Assembly (NCBI RefSeq): GCF_030264295.1
Contig: NZ_CP127173.1
Coordinates: forward strand, 3,479,501 to 3,543,500
Direction of reading: 5' to 3'
Origin: Amycolatopsis nalaikhensis
GTDB taxonomy: Bacteria; Actinomycetota; Actinomycetes; Mycobacteriales; Pseudonocardiaceae
DNA length: 64,000 bases
The notes beneath the pieces are model-generated. The model saw nothing but the letters and a program-made list of their open reading frames with translations. It was not told the origin of the DNA and did no database searches. The translations under genes and the position numbers were made by a program. Of this stretch, positions 18,115-25,927 are shown piece by piece (the stretch's first letter is position 1; every line of letters starts with the position of its first letter).

Positions 18115-19473
18115 GTGAAGAAAGGGACCACCTACCGCTGCGGCAGCTGCGGGTACGAAGCGGCCAAGTGGCTGGGCCGGTGTCCGGAGTGCCAGGAATG
18201 GGGCTCCTTCGAGGAGCGCGGCGCACCGGTCAAGCCCGCCATCCAGCGCGTCGCGGCCGGGGCGCCGAGCGCGCCCGCGCGGCCCATCGGCGAGGTCGAC
18301 GTCGAGGCGGCGCGTGCCCGCCGCACCGGGGTTTCCGAGCTCGACCGCGTGCTGGGCGGCGGCCTGGTGCCGGGCGCGGTGGTGCTGCTCGCGGGTGAGC
18401 CGGGCGTCGGCAAGTCGACCCTGCTGCTCGAGGTCGCCTACCAGTGGGCCAAGACGGTCGACCGGTCCTTGTACGTCACGGGCGAGGAGTCCGCGGGCCA
18501 GGTCCGGTTGCGCGCGGAGCGAACGGGCAACGTCCACGAGCGCATGTACCTCGCCGCCGAGAGCGACCTGTCGGCGATCCTCGGGCACGTCGACGACGTC
18601 AAACCCGGCGTGCTGATCGTCGACTCGGTGCAGACGATGGCGTCCCCGCAGGTCGACGGCTCACCCGGCGGGGTGACGCAGGTCCGCGCGGTGACGTCCG
18701 GGCTGGTCGCGCTGGCCAAGGAGCGCGGGCTGCCGGTGGTCCTGGTGGGGCACGTCACGAAAGACGGCTCGGTGGCCGGCCCGCGCGTGCTGGAACACCT
18801 GGTGGACGTCGTGCTGCAGTTCGAGGGCGACAAGCACTCGACGCTGCGGATGGTCCGCGGCATCAAGAACCGCTTCGGCGCGGCCGACGAGATCGGCTGC
18901 TTCGAGCTGCAGGAAGAGGGCATCGTCGGGGTGCCGGACCCGTCCGGGCTGTTCATCAGCCGCACGGAGGAGGCGGTGTCGGGCACGGCGATCACGGTGT
19001 CGCTGGAGGGCAAGCGGCCGCTGCTGGGCGAGGTGCAGGCGCTGGTGTCGGCGACGTCGGCGCCGCAGCCGAGGCGCGCGGTCAGCGGCCTCGACTCCGC
19101 ACGGGTGGCGATGGTCCTGGCGGTGCTGGAGAAGCGCGGCGGGCTGAAGCTGGGCGACAAGGACGTGTACGCGGCGACGGTCGGCGGCATGAAGATCACC
19201 GAGCCGGGCATCGACCTGGCGCTGGTGCTGGCGCTGACGTCGAGTTTCGAGGACGTCGCGCTGTCGCCGAGGCTGGTGTCGGTCGGCGAGGTGGGGCTGG
19301 CGGGCGAGATCCGGCGCGTGCCGAGCGTGGGCCGCCGCCTGGCGGAGGCGGCCCGGCTCGGGTTCACGCACGCGCTGGTGCCGCCGGACTCGGGGAAGCC
19401 ACCGGCGGGGATCCGGGTGCTGGAGGTGTCGAACGTCGCCGACGCGCTGAACGCGGCCAGCCACGCTCGCTGA
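18115..19473 (+). CDS. radA: DNA repair protein RadA
   Basis: A 452-residue RecA-related ATPase that promotes branch migration in recombinational repair. The N-terminal zinc finger is YRCGSCGYEAAKWLGRCPEC (C-x2-C, C-x2-C). Walker A is GEPGVGKST near residue 100, the RadA-specific motif KNRFG is at GIKNRFGAADEIG, and the C-terminal Lon-like domain ends the protein. GTG start, 39 bases after lpqE. The disA gene that follows radA in mycobacteria is not here; a convergent gene comes next. Confidence 0.95.
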   Translation: MKKGTTYRCGSCGYEAAKWLGRCPECQEWGSFEERGAPVKPAIQRVAAGAPSAPARPIGEVDVEAARARRTGVSELDRVLGGGLVPGAVVLLAGEPGVGKSTLLLEVAYQWAKTVDRSLYVTGEESAGQVRLRAERTGNVHERMYLAAESDLSAILGHVDDVKPGVLIVDSVQTMASPQVDGSPGGVTQVRAVTSGLVALAKERGLPVVLVGHVTKDGSVAGPRVLEHLVDVVLQFEGDKHSTLRMVRGIKNRFGAADEIGCFELQEEGIVGVPDPSGLFISRTEEAVSGTAITVSLEGKRPLLGEVQALVSATSAPQPRRAVSGLDSARVAMVLAVLEKRGGLKLGDKDVYAATVGGMKITEPGIDLALVLALTSSFEDVALSPRLVSVGEVGLAGEIRRVPSVGRRLAEAARLGFTHALVPPDSGKPPAGIRVLEVSNVADALNAASHAR

Positions 19474-20592
19474 TCACCCGTCGCCGCGGGTGATCGCGAA
19501 CGAGTAGACCGTTTCGGGGTCGCCCACTGGCGAGGGGGCGCGGGGGATCTCCGTCCTCATCGTCGTGGTCGGCGGGGGCTGGGAGCTGGGGGGTGGGGCT
19601 TGGACCGTGTTCAACGCCACCTCGCTGCTGCGGGTGACCGACGGCCAGATCAGGGTCGTGTCCCAGGCCAGGAGCTGGGCCGTCGCCGGGTCGAGGTACA
19701 GCGTCTGGCCCGAGTCCTTGGCCAGCAGGATCGTCGCGGGCCTGCCGTCCGGGGTCTGGCCCTGCGTCGTGTACGCGCCCGTCACCTCGTTGAACGCGTC
19801 GCGCAGCGCGAACCGGACGTCCTTGCGCAGCAGGCCCAGCTCCAGCACGCTCCGCACCATGGCGAGTGCCTCCGTCGCACTGTGGGCCCGGCCGTCGGCC
19901 TTGATGTCGATCGTGTCGAAGTTCAGGCGCTTGGCCAGCGTCCCCCGGTCGGGGACCAGGGAGGCGACCAGGGCCGCGTCGGGGGTCAGCCAGTTCGCGA
20001 ACGGCGTGTTCCAGTGCGGCTTGCTCTGCCCGGTCGGCGTCAGGTCGCCCGGGAACACGCCGCCCGGGCCGCGCTCGTCGACGGGCTTCTTCACCGGCTG
20101 GTAGCGCAGGTTCTTCTGCTCGTCCGCGGTGAGCCCGCGCACCGCGCCCGTCCACATCGTGCGCCGGTGCCAGACGCCCGCCGGGTCGGCCGGGATCCAC
20201 AGCTCCGTCTTCTCCTGGAACTGGACCGGGCGGCCTTCGATGATTTCGGGCCGCCAGCTGAGCCGCTGCGCGTAGCGGAACTCGCCGGGCGTGAGCGGCC
20301 GGTCGAGGTCGGCGAGCGACGCGGCGGGCTGCGCCGGCTCCGGTGCGCTCGTCTTCAGCGACGTGACGACCACGAGCCCGCCCACCAGGGTGATCACGGC
20401 CGCCGCGACCGCGATCCACCGCCACGGCCGTCGACGCTCCGGCGGCGGTGCTTCCGACACCCCGGCCGCCGCCAGGAGGGACGCGCGGGCGAACGCCAGC
20501 CCGTCTTCCTCGTCGACGTCGCTGTGCAGGTCGGCCAGGGCGGCGTCGAGTTCGGCGTCGGACCAGATCTTCCGGACGTTGTCTTCACGCAA
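19474..20592 (-). CDS. CU044_5270 family protein, probable membrane partner of an ECF sigma factor
   Basis: A 372-residue protein. The first ~55 residues are cytoplasmic and acidic (ALADLHSDVDEED). A single membrane segment follows (WIAVAAAVITLVGGLVVVTSL, near residues 63-83), then a large extracytoplasmic domain. It starts at a TTG that overlaps the sigma-factor stop by eight bases, so the two are translationally coupled. The position suggests an anti-sigma-like membrane regulator, although no zinc anti-sigma motif is visible. It converges on radA with no gap. Confidence 0.75.
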   Translation of the reverse strand: MREDNVRKIWSDAELDAALADLHSDVDEEDGLAFARASLLAAAGVSEAPPPERRRPWRWIAVAAAVITLVGGLVVVTSLKTSAPEPAQPAASLADLDRPLTPGEFRYAQRLSWRPEIIEGRPVQFQEKTELWIPADPAGVWHRRTMWTGAVRGLTADEQKNLRYQPVKKPVDERGPGGVFPGDLTPTGQSKPHWNTPFANWLTPDAALVASLVPDRGTLAKRLNFDTIDIKADGRAHSATEALAMVRSVLELGLLRKDVRFALRDAFNEVTGAYTTQGQTPDGRPATILLAKDSGQTLYLDPATAQLLAWDTTLIWPSVTRSSEVALNTVQAPPPSSQPPPTTTMRTEIPRAPSPVGDPETVYSFAITRGDG

Positions 20593-21178
20593 GGTCCTGC
20601 ACCTCCTCTTGAGCCGGGGCGTTCGTCCTGAGCCAGCGTCTGATCCGGTGCAGCCGGGACCGGACGGTACCGGGTGGGACCCCGAGGGCCTCGGCGACCT
20701 CCGTCGGCTCCAGCCCGGCCCACGACACGAGCAGCAGCGTGTCGCGGTCGGCCGGGCTGAGCTTGGCCAGCGCGCCGGCGAGCTGGGCAGCGCGGACCTG
20801 GGCGTCGACCTGCTCGGCGACGCGCCCGTCGTGCCCCGCGTGGCTGTGGTCGCCGGTGCGGGCGAGCCGCGCGGTGGCCTGCAGCCCGCGCAGCTCGGAC
20901 CGCACGTGGTGGCGCAGCAGGTTGGTCGCGATGCCGTAGAGCCACGACCGGGCGGTGCCCAGCTCCGGCCGGTAGCTCTCGCGGCGGCGCAACGCGACGA
21001 GGAAGGTCTCGGCGACGAGGTCGTTCGCCGGTTCGGCCCCGACCCGCCGGGCGAGGTACCGGCGCAACTGGGCGGCGTGGGCGTCGAAGAGCCGGCCGAA
21101 CGCCGGCCCGGGCTCGGCTCCGCCCAGGTCGGGGCGGTCGTGCCCCCAGATCTCCGACCCCTCGTGGATCACCTGCAT
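20585..21178 (-). CDS. ECF-type RNA polymerase sigma factor
   Basis: A 197-residue sigma-70 family protein. Region 2 includes FDAHAAQLRRYLARRV and ARSWLYGIATNLLRHHVRSE. Region 4 with the helix-turn-helix is LSPADRDTLLLVSWAGLEPTEVAEALGVPPGTVRSRLHRIRR. I selected the ATG at 21178 (MQVIHEGSE); upstream codons are open but Arg-rich and lie in the hairpin flank. Coupled to the downstream membrane protein, which probably controls it. Confidence 0.87.
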   Translation of the reverse strand: MQVIHEGSEIWGHDRPDLGGAEPGPAFGRLFDAHAAQLRRYLARRVGAEPANDLVAETFLVALRRRESYRPELGTARSWLYGIATNLLRHHVRSELRGLQATARLARTGDHSHAGHDGRVAEQVDAQVRAAQLAGALAKLSPADRDTLLLVSWAGLEPTEVAEALGVPPGTVRSRLHRIRRWLRTNAPAQEEVQDLA

Positions 21179-21261
21179 GCCCCCAGTTGCCCGCAGCACC
21201 CGCGAGCGTTCACGGGCGAACCTACCGCCGTCCGCTCGCCTCCGGGGTCGTGAGTGTTTAG

Positions 21262-21277
21262 GGCGGTTAGAACCGCC
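21262..21277. repeat. Target-site duplication, left copy
   Basis: GGCGGTTAGAACCGCC, itself a palindrome around AG, abuts the TGTC end of the IS. The identical 16 bases follow the other IS end at 22589-22604. Confidence 0.6.
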
Positions 21278-22588
21278 TGTCATGTTTCAGGACTTCGTGA
21301 ACAGATGTGTTTCAGGACTTCGCGGACAGTTTGGGGTTGGTGAGGCGTTGGTAGCGTACCGATCGGTCTAGGGTGAGCTGGCGGGCGACCGTGTCGTTGA
21401 TCATGACTGTGACGCGGTCGCCTTGCCAGTAGATGGTGGCGGTGTGACCGGCCCAGGTGCGTCCCAGGACGATGGAGCAGCCGGAGAAGGCGATCACGCC
21501 GGTGGCTGAGACAGGTCGGGTGGTGACGCCGCTGGGCCGGCGAGGGCCGGTGGCGGGGGTGGCTTTCGGTCGGGCGTCGTAGCGCTGCTGTGGGGTGAGG
21601 CCGTTGAGGCTTTGGTGGCGGCGGTTGTTGTAGATCGTGCGGTATTCGTCGAGAAGCCGTTGCAGGGTTGCGAGGTTGTCGGCGGGTGGTCGGGCGGCGA
21701 GCCATTTCTGCAGGGTCTGGTGGCTGCGTTCGTCCTTGCCGCAGGTTTGCGGGTGGTGCGGGGTGGAGGCGATGGTGGTGACGCCGAGCTGGGCGAGGTG
21801 GCGTTCGAGTTCGACCATCCGGCCGCGGTGTTTGCCGGAGAAGGCCAGCCCGTTGTCGGAGAGGAGTTTGACGGGCAGGCCGTAGCCGGCGAAGGCGTGT
21901 TGCAGCGCGGCCCAGGCGTTGGTGGTGTTCTCGCTGTCCGCGGCGTAGGTGCCGACGTCGAGGCGGGAGTGGTCGTCGAGGAGCTGGATGATGCAGACCT
22001 TGGTGCCGTCGGCGAGGTAGTGTTCCATGCCGTCGATCTGCCAGCAGCCGTTGGGGTCGGCGTATTCGAACCGGCGCCGGGTGCGGGGTTTCTTGCGGGG
22101 TTGCGGGACGATCTGGCCGTGTTCGCGCAGGATCCGGTAGACCGCCGACTGCGATGGCACCCGGTCGTGGCCCTGGGCTTCCAGCCGCCAGCGGATCGAG
22201 ATCGGCCCGTTGTCGAGCCCTTCGTCGGCGAGTTCTTTGCGGGCCCGCAGCACCGCCTCCGCCACCGTCGGCCCGAGCGCGGCCGGGTGGTGGTGCGGGG
22301 CGGTGCTGCGGCGGGTGAACCCTTCGGCGCCTTCGGCGCGGAACCGGTTCAGGTACTTGTGGAACACCGTGCGGGACACGCCGTGCTCGCGGCAGAACCG
22401 TGCGATGTTGATTTTCTCACCCGACGCGGCCTGCGCGACCGCGGCGACGAACTCAGGATCCATCGAAAACCCTGCTCTGCCCATCGCCGCATGATCACCA
22501 CACAACTACTGGTCACCACACTGACAGGCCGGTCAGTGTCCACGATGTCCTGAAACATCACCTGTTCACGATGTCCTGAACTGGGACA
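21278..22588 (-). mobile_element. IS481-family insertion sequence, 1311 bp
   Basis: The ends are TGTCATGTTTCAGGACTTCG (left) and the reverse complement TGTCCCAGTTCAGGACATCG (right); 24 of the first 30 bases match, and both ends show the 5'-TGT typical of IS481. Each end also holds a second, inner copy of the TTTCAGGAC(T/A)TCG core about 21 bases inside. One full-length transposase gene fills the element. A 16-bp direct repeat flanks it. It appears intact and recent. Confidence 0.8.
21312..22484 (-). CDS. IS481-family transposase (DDE, rve core)
   Basis: A 390-residue transposase. The N-terminal HTH is KINIARFCREHGVSRTVFHKYLNRF. The rve/integrase core carries the DDE residues: Asp in CWQIDGMEHYL, Asp in KLLSDNGLAF and Glu in CGKDERSHQTL, the last 35 residues after the second Asp. 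A C-terminal beta domain (IYWQGDRVTVMIND) follows. The start is the ATG at 22484; a GTG at 22505 or an ATG at 22463 are alternatives. No frameshift is seen, so it may be active. Confidence 0.9.
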   Translation of the reverse strand: MGRAGFSMDPEFVAAVAQAASGEKINIARFCREHGVSRTVFHKYLNRFRAEGAEGFTRRSTAPHHHPAALGPTVAEAVLRARKELADEGLDNGPISIRWRLEAQGHDRVPSQSAVYRILREHGQIVPQPRKKPRTRRRFEYADPNGCWQIDGMEHYLADGTKVCIIQLLDDHSRLDVGTYAADSENTTNAWAALQHAFAGYGLPVKLLSDNGLAFSGKHRGRMVELERHLAQLGVTTIASTPHHPQTCGKDERSHQTLQKWLAARPPADNLATLQRLLDEYRTIYNNRRHQSLNGLTPQQRYDARPKATPATGPRRPSGVTTRPVSATGVIAFSGCSIVLGRTWAGHTATIYWQGDRVTVMINDTVARQLTLDRSVRYQRLTNPKLSAKS

Positions 22589-22604
22589 GGCGGTTAGAAC
22601 CGCC
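22589..22604. repeat. Target-site duplication, right copy
   Basis: Exact second copy of GGCGGTTAGAACCGCC next to the ACA end of the IS. Because the target was itself palindromic, part of the match could reflect symmetry rather than duplication. Confidence 0.6.
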
Positions 22605-22630
22605 CTAAACACTCACGACGAGCCGCGCCG

Positions 22631-23902
22631 CTAGATCGCCAGCAGGCCCCAGTAGATCGCCCAGGGGATGAACACCACTCCGCCCGCGACGGCGATTCCC
22701 AGGCGGATCGACCGCTGCCGCCACCACGCCACCCCCGTGGCGATCGTCGCCGCCACCACGCCCAGCGACAGCAGCTGCAGCGCCAGCCACGGCAGCGGGC
22801 GCCCCGCGACGACCGGGCCCAGTCCCTTGCCCATCGTCGTCTGGAGCAGCACGTCGACGACCAGGAAGCCGAGCACCGTGAGCAGCCCCGTCACCGAAAG
22901 CCAGCGTGGGCGGCGGAACAACCCGAAGGCGAACGCCACCAGCAGCACGACCAGCACCGCCAGCTGCAGCCACGTCGACTCGTACCAGCGCAACGGCGTC
23001 ACCGAAACGCTCGGCCGGTCCTGCGACGGCGGTGCGTCGGCGCTCGACGCCGTGGGCGGGTGGTTCACCCACGAGCCCACCAGCTCCACGTACCCCGGCG
23101 CGTAGCCGTCCAGCTTGTCGAACCCGTCCGTGGTGCGGCGCAGCTGGTGCTGCGCGTCCGGGAACACCCGGAGCGTGTGGTGCGCCACCGACTCCTGGAA
23201 GATCCGGACGGCCTCGCCCGGCGGCGTCAGGACGTCCTTCGCGCCCCACAGCCCGAGCACCGGCTGCCGCAGGCTCTTCAGCACCGGCACCGGGTCGTAG
23301 TGCGCCTCGGGGAACACGCCGCCGCCGACGAGCTGGCGCATCATCGTCGACGACGCCATCCCGACGATCGAGCCCGTCATCCCCAGCCGCCGCAGCTGGT
23401 TTTCGATCGCCCACGCCTGCTGCCGCGACGGCTCGACGCCGTTCGCGCCGAGCGTCACCACGAAAGCGACGTCCGAAGACCGCGAAGCCGCGAGCGGCGC
23501 GACCCAGCCGCCTTCGCTCAACCCCCAGACGCCCACCCGGGCCGGATCGACCTCGGGACGCTTCCGCAACGCTTCGACGGCGGCCAGCGCGTCGTCCGCC
23601 AGCGTCGAGTACGACCGCGAGAACTGCGAATAACCCTCGGTGCGCTTGTCGTAGATGAGCGTCGCGATCCCTTGGCGGGCAAAGGCTTCCGCCTGGTCGC
23701 GGTAGTCCTCGCGGCTGTGCTCCCCCGAGCCGTGGACCATCACGATGCCCGGCAGCTTCGTCCCGCCGGGCGGCGCGACGACCGTGCCGTGCAACGTCAC
23801 CCCGTCGTTTTCGAACGTGACGTCGCCGTCCGCGGCCGAAGCCGGTGGGGCCAGCGCCGTCACCGCCAGGATCACCCCGGCCAGTAGAACCCCTCTTCGC
23901 AC
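22631..23902 (-). CDS. Secreted/membrane alpha/beta hydrolase with C-terminal membrane domain
   Basis: A 423-residue protein. Signal peptide at residues 1-23 (LAGVILAVTALAPPASA). The alpha/beta hydrolase domain has the oxyanion motif VMVHGSGEHSREDY near 55, the nucleophile elbow WGLSEGGWV near 150, and the Asp and His in LWGAKDVLTPP and DAQHQLRR. Four hydrophobic segments occupy residues ~310-423, so the domain is held on the outer face. It would be an esterase or acyltransferase of unknown substrate. It is 21 bases downstream of the ArsR-type gene and was probably terminated by the hairpin now split by the IS. Confidence 0.82.
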   Translation of the reverse strand: MRRGVLLAGVILAVTALAPPASAADGDVTFENDGVTLHGTVVAPPGGTKLPGIVMVHGSGEHSREDYRDQAEAFARQGIATLIYDKRTEGYSQFSRSYSTLADDALAAVEALRKRPEVDPARVGVWGLSEGGWVAPLAASRSSDVAFVVTLGANGVEPSRQQAWAIENQLRRLGMTGSIVGMASSTMMRQLVGGGVFPEAHYDPVPVLKSLRQPVLGLWGAKDVLTPPGEAVRIFQESVAHHTLRVFPDAQHQLRRTTDGFDKLDGYAPGYVELVGSWVNHPPTASSADAPPSQDRPSVSVTPLRWYESTWLQLAVLVVLLVAFAFGLFRRPRWLSVTGLLTVLGFLVVDVLLQTTMGKGLGPVVAGRPLPWLALQLLSLGVVAATIATGVAWWRQRSIRLGIAVAGGVVFIPWAIYWGLLAI

Positions 23903-23923
23903 GTGAAACCCCCTGGTGTCATG

Positions 23924-24490
23924 TCATTCCCCTGGATCCGGGAACGCGAGCCAGCGCACGAGCACGCGCCGCGCCTCCGGTGACCGGTCCTCCTCGGTGC
24001 GCCAGTACCGGCGCAGCAGCTCCATGTAGTCGGTCCAGAGCTGGTGCAGCTCCTCGGCGGTGAGCCAGGTGGCGCCGCGCGAGAAGAGCAGCGCGTCCGG
24101 CCAGTCGCCGGGCAGTTCGTCGCGCTGTTCCGCGAACCGGTTGAGCTTTTCGAGGTCGTCCTCGAACCCCTGGCGCCGCATGTCGTCGAACAGCACCCGG
24201 GATTCGGCGCTCTGCTCGCTGCGGCGCGGCCAGCGGATGTCCCGCGGCCGTGTCCGCCACCACCGTTCCTTGCCCCGCGCGAGCTCCGGGACGTCTTCGA
24301 CGAACCCGAACCGGGCCAGCTCCCGCAGGTGGTAGCTGGTCGCGCCGGTGTTCTCGCCCAGCGCCTGGGCGAGCTTCGTGGCCGTCGCCGGGCCCGCGGA
24401 CAACACGCCGAGTATCCGGCGGCGCAGCGGGTGCGTGACGGCCTTGAGGGCGTCCGGGTCGAGCTCTTCCGGTGGTGGAGCGCTGGTCAT
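23924..24490 (-). CDS. ArsR-type winged-helix transcriptional regulator
   Basis: A 188-residue regulator. The N-terminal winged helix reads AVTHPLRRRILGVLSAGPATATKLAQALGENTGATSYHLRELARFGFVED, the ArsR/HTH_20 pattern, followed by a helical C-terminal half rich in Trp and charged residues. No metal-binding Cys set is present, so it is not a classical metal sensor. I selected the ATG at 24490 because the domain starts there. It shares a transcript with the hydrolase and probably controls it through the direct repeats just upstream. Confidence 0.82.
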   Translation of the reverse strand: MTSAPPPEELDPDALKAVTHPLRRRILGVLSAGPATATKLAQALGENTGATSYHLRELARFGFVEDVPELARGKERWWRTRPRDIRWPRRSEQSAESRVLFDDMRRQGFEDDLEKLNRFAEQRDELPGDWPDALLFSRGATWLTAEELHQLWTDYMELLRRYWRTEEDRSPEARRVLVRWLAFPDPGE

Positions 24491-24505
24491 GACGCCACTG
24501 TAGCC

Positions 24506-24539
24506 GTGCAAAGGAAATTGTGCAAAGGAACCTGTGCAC
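24506..24539 (-). promoter_or_regulatory. Tandem direct-repeat operator candidate
   Basis: GTGCAAAGGAA occurs at 24506 and again at 24520 (14-base period), followed by GTGCAC at 24534-24539, in the 113-bp divergent gap. The AT-rich repeats lie 16-50 bases upstream of the ArsR-type start, a natural autoregulation site. Confidence 0.4.
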
Positions 24540-24603
24540 GTAAGAATCCCAGATTGTCGGACCCGGGCCTTACTATCCGTGCCCATGTGGTCCCGAGGGG
24601 TTA

Positions 24604-25428
24604 GTGGACGTGAGTGAGCCGAGCCTGCCCGCCCGGCAGCTGGGCCGTCAGCTGAAGCGGATGCGCGAGCGACTGGGCATGACCCAGGAGGAGGCGGGGG
24701 CGCCGCTGCGCATGTCGACGAGCAAGATGTCGCGCATCGAGGTGGGGTACCTGCCGCCCTACCACGACTTCCGCGCGCTGCTCGACCGGTACAACGTGGT
24801 CGTCTCCGACTGGGACGAGTACATCGAGGCCTACGACCGCGCCCGCGAGAAGGGCTGGTGGCGCAACTACGGGATCGGCAATCGCGGCTTCCTGCCGATC
24901 GAAGCCGAGGCCAGCGTGGTGAAGGTCTTCCAGTTCGGCTACATCCCCGGGCTGCTGCAGACCGAGGCGTACATGCGCGAGGTCTTCGCGGCGGCGCGGG
25001 TGCCGATGAAGCCGAAGGTGCTGGAGAACGAGGTGGCGGTGCGGTTGCGGCGGCAGCTGCGGCTCACCGTGGAGCCGATCCTGAAGTACCACGCGATCAT
25101 CGACGAGCACGCGCTCCGGCGGCCCATCCTCGGCCGGGCGGAGCGCGCGGAACAGCTGCGGCACCTGATCGAGCGGGCGCGGCTGCCGAACGTCACGCTG
25201 CAGGTGGTGCCCGAGGACGTCGGCGCCTACCCCGGTCAGTTCGGCAACCTGATCGTCGCGAGCTTCGACGACCCGGAGGAGCCCGACATCGCGTACGTCG
25301 AGCACATCTTCGGCTCGGTTCACGTTGAGAAGGAGGGCGAGGTGTCCGCTGCTAGGCTGGCCTTCAAGGATTTCGCCGATCGGGCCCTGGACGAGGAGGA
25401 TTCGATCGCGCTGATCGAACGGCTCTGA
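24604..25428 (+). CDS. Scr1-family XRE helix-turn-helix regulator (DUF5753)
   Basis: A 274-residue protein. The N-terminal XRE HTH is LGRQLKRMRERLGMTQEEAGAPLRMSTSKMSRIEVG. The C-terminal DUF5753 domain includes FQFGYIPGLLQTEAYMREV and LQVVPEDVGAYPGQFGN. These regulators are abundant in actinomycetes, always paired with a DUF397 protein as here (bldB/whiJ-like and Scr1 antitoxin-like systems). GTG start. The pair probably forms a DNA-binding switch or toxin-antitoxin-like unit. Confidence 0.9.
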   Translation: MDVSEPSLPARQLGRQLKRMRERLGMTQEEAGAPLRMSTSKMSRIEVGYLPPYHDFRALLDRYNVVVSDWDEYIEAYDRAREKGWWRNYGIGNRGFLPIEAEASVVKVFQFGYIPGLLQTEAYMREVFAAARVPMKPKVLENEVAVRLRRQLRLTVEPILKYHAIIDEHALRRPILGRAERAEQLRHLIERARLPNVTLQVVPEDVGAYPGQFGNLIVASFDDPEEPDIAYVEHIFGSVHVEKEGEVSAARLAFKDFADRALDEEDSIALIERL

Positions 25429-25442
25429 GCGGGAGGCTGCGG

Positions 25443-25625
25443 GTGTCCACTGTAGACGAACGGTGGTTCAAGAGCAGCTACAGCGGCGATGGCCAGGGCA
25501 GTGACTGCGTCGAGGTTTCCTTCGGTGCGCCCGTTTCCGTGCGGGATTCCAAGGCGCCCGAAGGGGAACTCCGCCTGAGCCCGGCCGCGTGGACGGCGTT
25601 CCTCACCAAATCGGGTGATCGCTGA
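25443..25625 (+). CDS. DUF397 small protein
   Basis: A 60-residue protein with all DUF397 hallmarks: WFKSSYSGDGQGSDCVEVSF, VSVRDSKAPEG and a closing W-x-A-F-L. It is 14 bases after its XRE partner with a GGGAGG ribosome site, so the two are cotranscribed. DUF397 proteins bind or antagonise the partner regulator in characterised examples; here this is inferred from position. Confidence 0.9.
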   Translation: MSTVDERWFKSSYSGDGQGSDCVEVSFGAPVSVRDSKAPEGELRLSPAAWTAFLTKSGDR

Positions 25626-25855
25626 ACTTCCGGAGCGTCTGCACCGTCGGCCGCACGGAGAACATCCCCGCCACGTACCCCAGTGTGGCGAAGGCGAACG
25701 TCGTCAGCGTGGTGAGCAGGTCCGGCCGCAGCCGCGCTCGCGACCACGAGGTAGTCACCGCGCAGGCACCGGCGTGACGAAAGCACCAGCACGGCGATCG
25801 CCAGCACGCCCAGCGGCGGCAGCACGGCCGCGGCCTTGCCGACCAGGGTGTCCGA
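25603..25855 (-). pseudogene. Remnant of a small membrane protein gene
   Basis: Two pieces in different frames read like one protein. The upstream piece has VLPPLGVLAIAVLVLSSRR, a membrane segment. The downstream piece, shifted in frame near 25740-25760, has LLTTLTTFAFATLGYVAGMF and ends SDHPIW with a TGA at 25603-25605. No start codon with a ribosome site precedes it, because the upstream part is cut off at the inverted repeat starting at 25855. The 302 bases between the DUF397 gene and the trehalose gene hold only this remnant and the hairpin. Confidence 0.35.
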
Positions 25856-25913
25856 AGTCCGTGAATGCCACATTAAGGGACGCTAGGTCCCTCAATGTGG
25901 CATTCACGGACTT
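25855..25913. terminator. Long inverted repeat (type D) at the end of the trehalose operon
   Basis: Arms AAGTCCGTGAATGCCACATT and AATGTGGCATTCACGGACTT pair over 20 bases, extended toward the loop by AGGGAC/GTCCCT (one unpaired base). It lies 15 bases past the otsB-GH15 stop, so it can serve as its terminator. The sequence CGTGAATG/GCCACATT looks like a dispersed intergenic element of this genome. Confidence 0.65.
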
Positions 25914-25927
25914 TCGGACCGAAAGGG

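Larger units (their letters stand above)
21247..22619. repeat. Palindromic hairpin (type E) split by an IS element
   Basis: The left arm (21247-21277, starting GTCGTGAGTGTTTAGGGCGG) and the right arm (22589-22619, ending CCGCCCTAAACACTCACGAC) together make a near-perfect hairpin with 22-base arms once the IS and one copy of the duplicated 16 bases are removed. It lies 12 bases past the stop of the alpha/beta hydrolase gene, so the intact form was probably its terminator. Confidence 0.65.

Noticed and set aside
21262..22604. IS ends read as including the long GTCGTGAG... arms as terminal repeats
   Set aside because: Those arms form one hairpin with each other once the element is removed, while TGT...ACA at 21278 and 22588 gives the usual IS481 ends.
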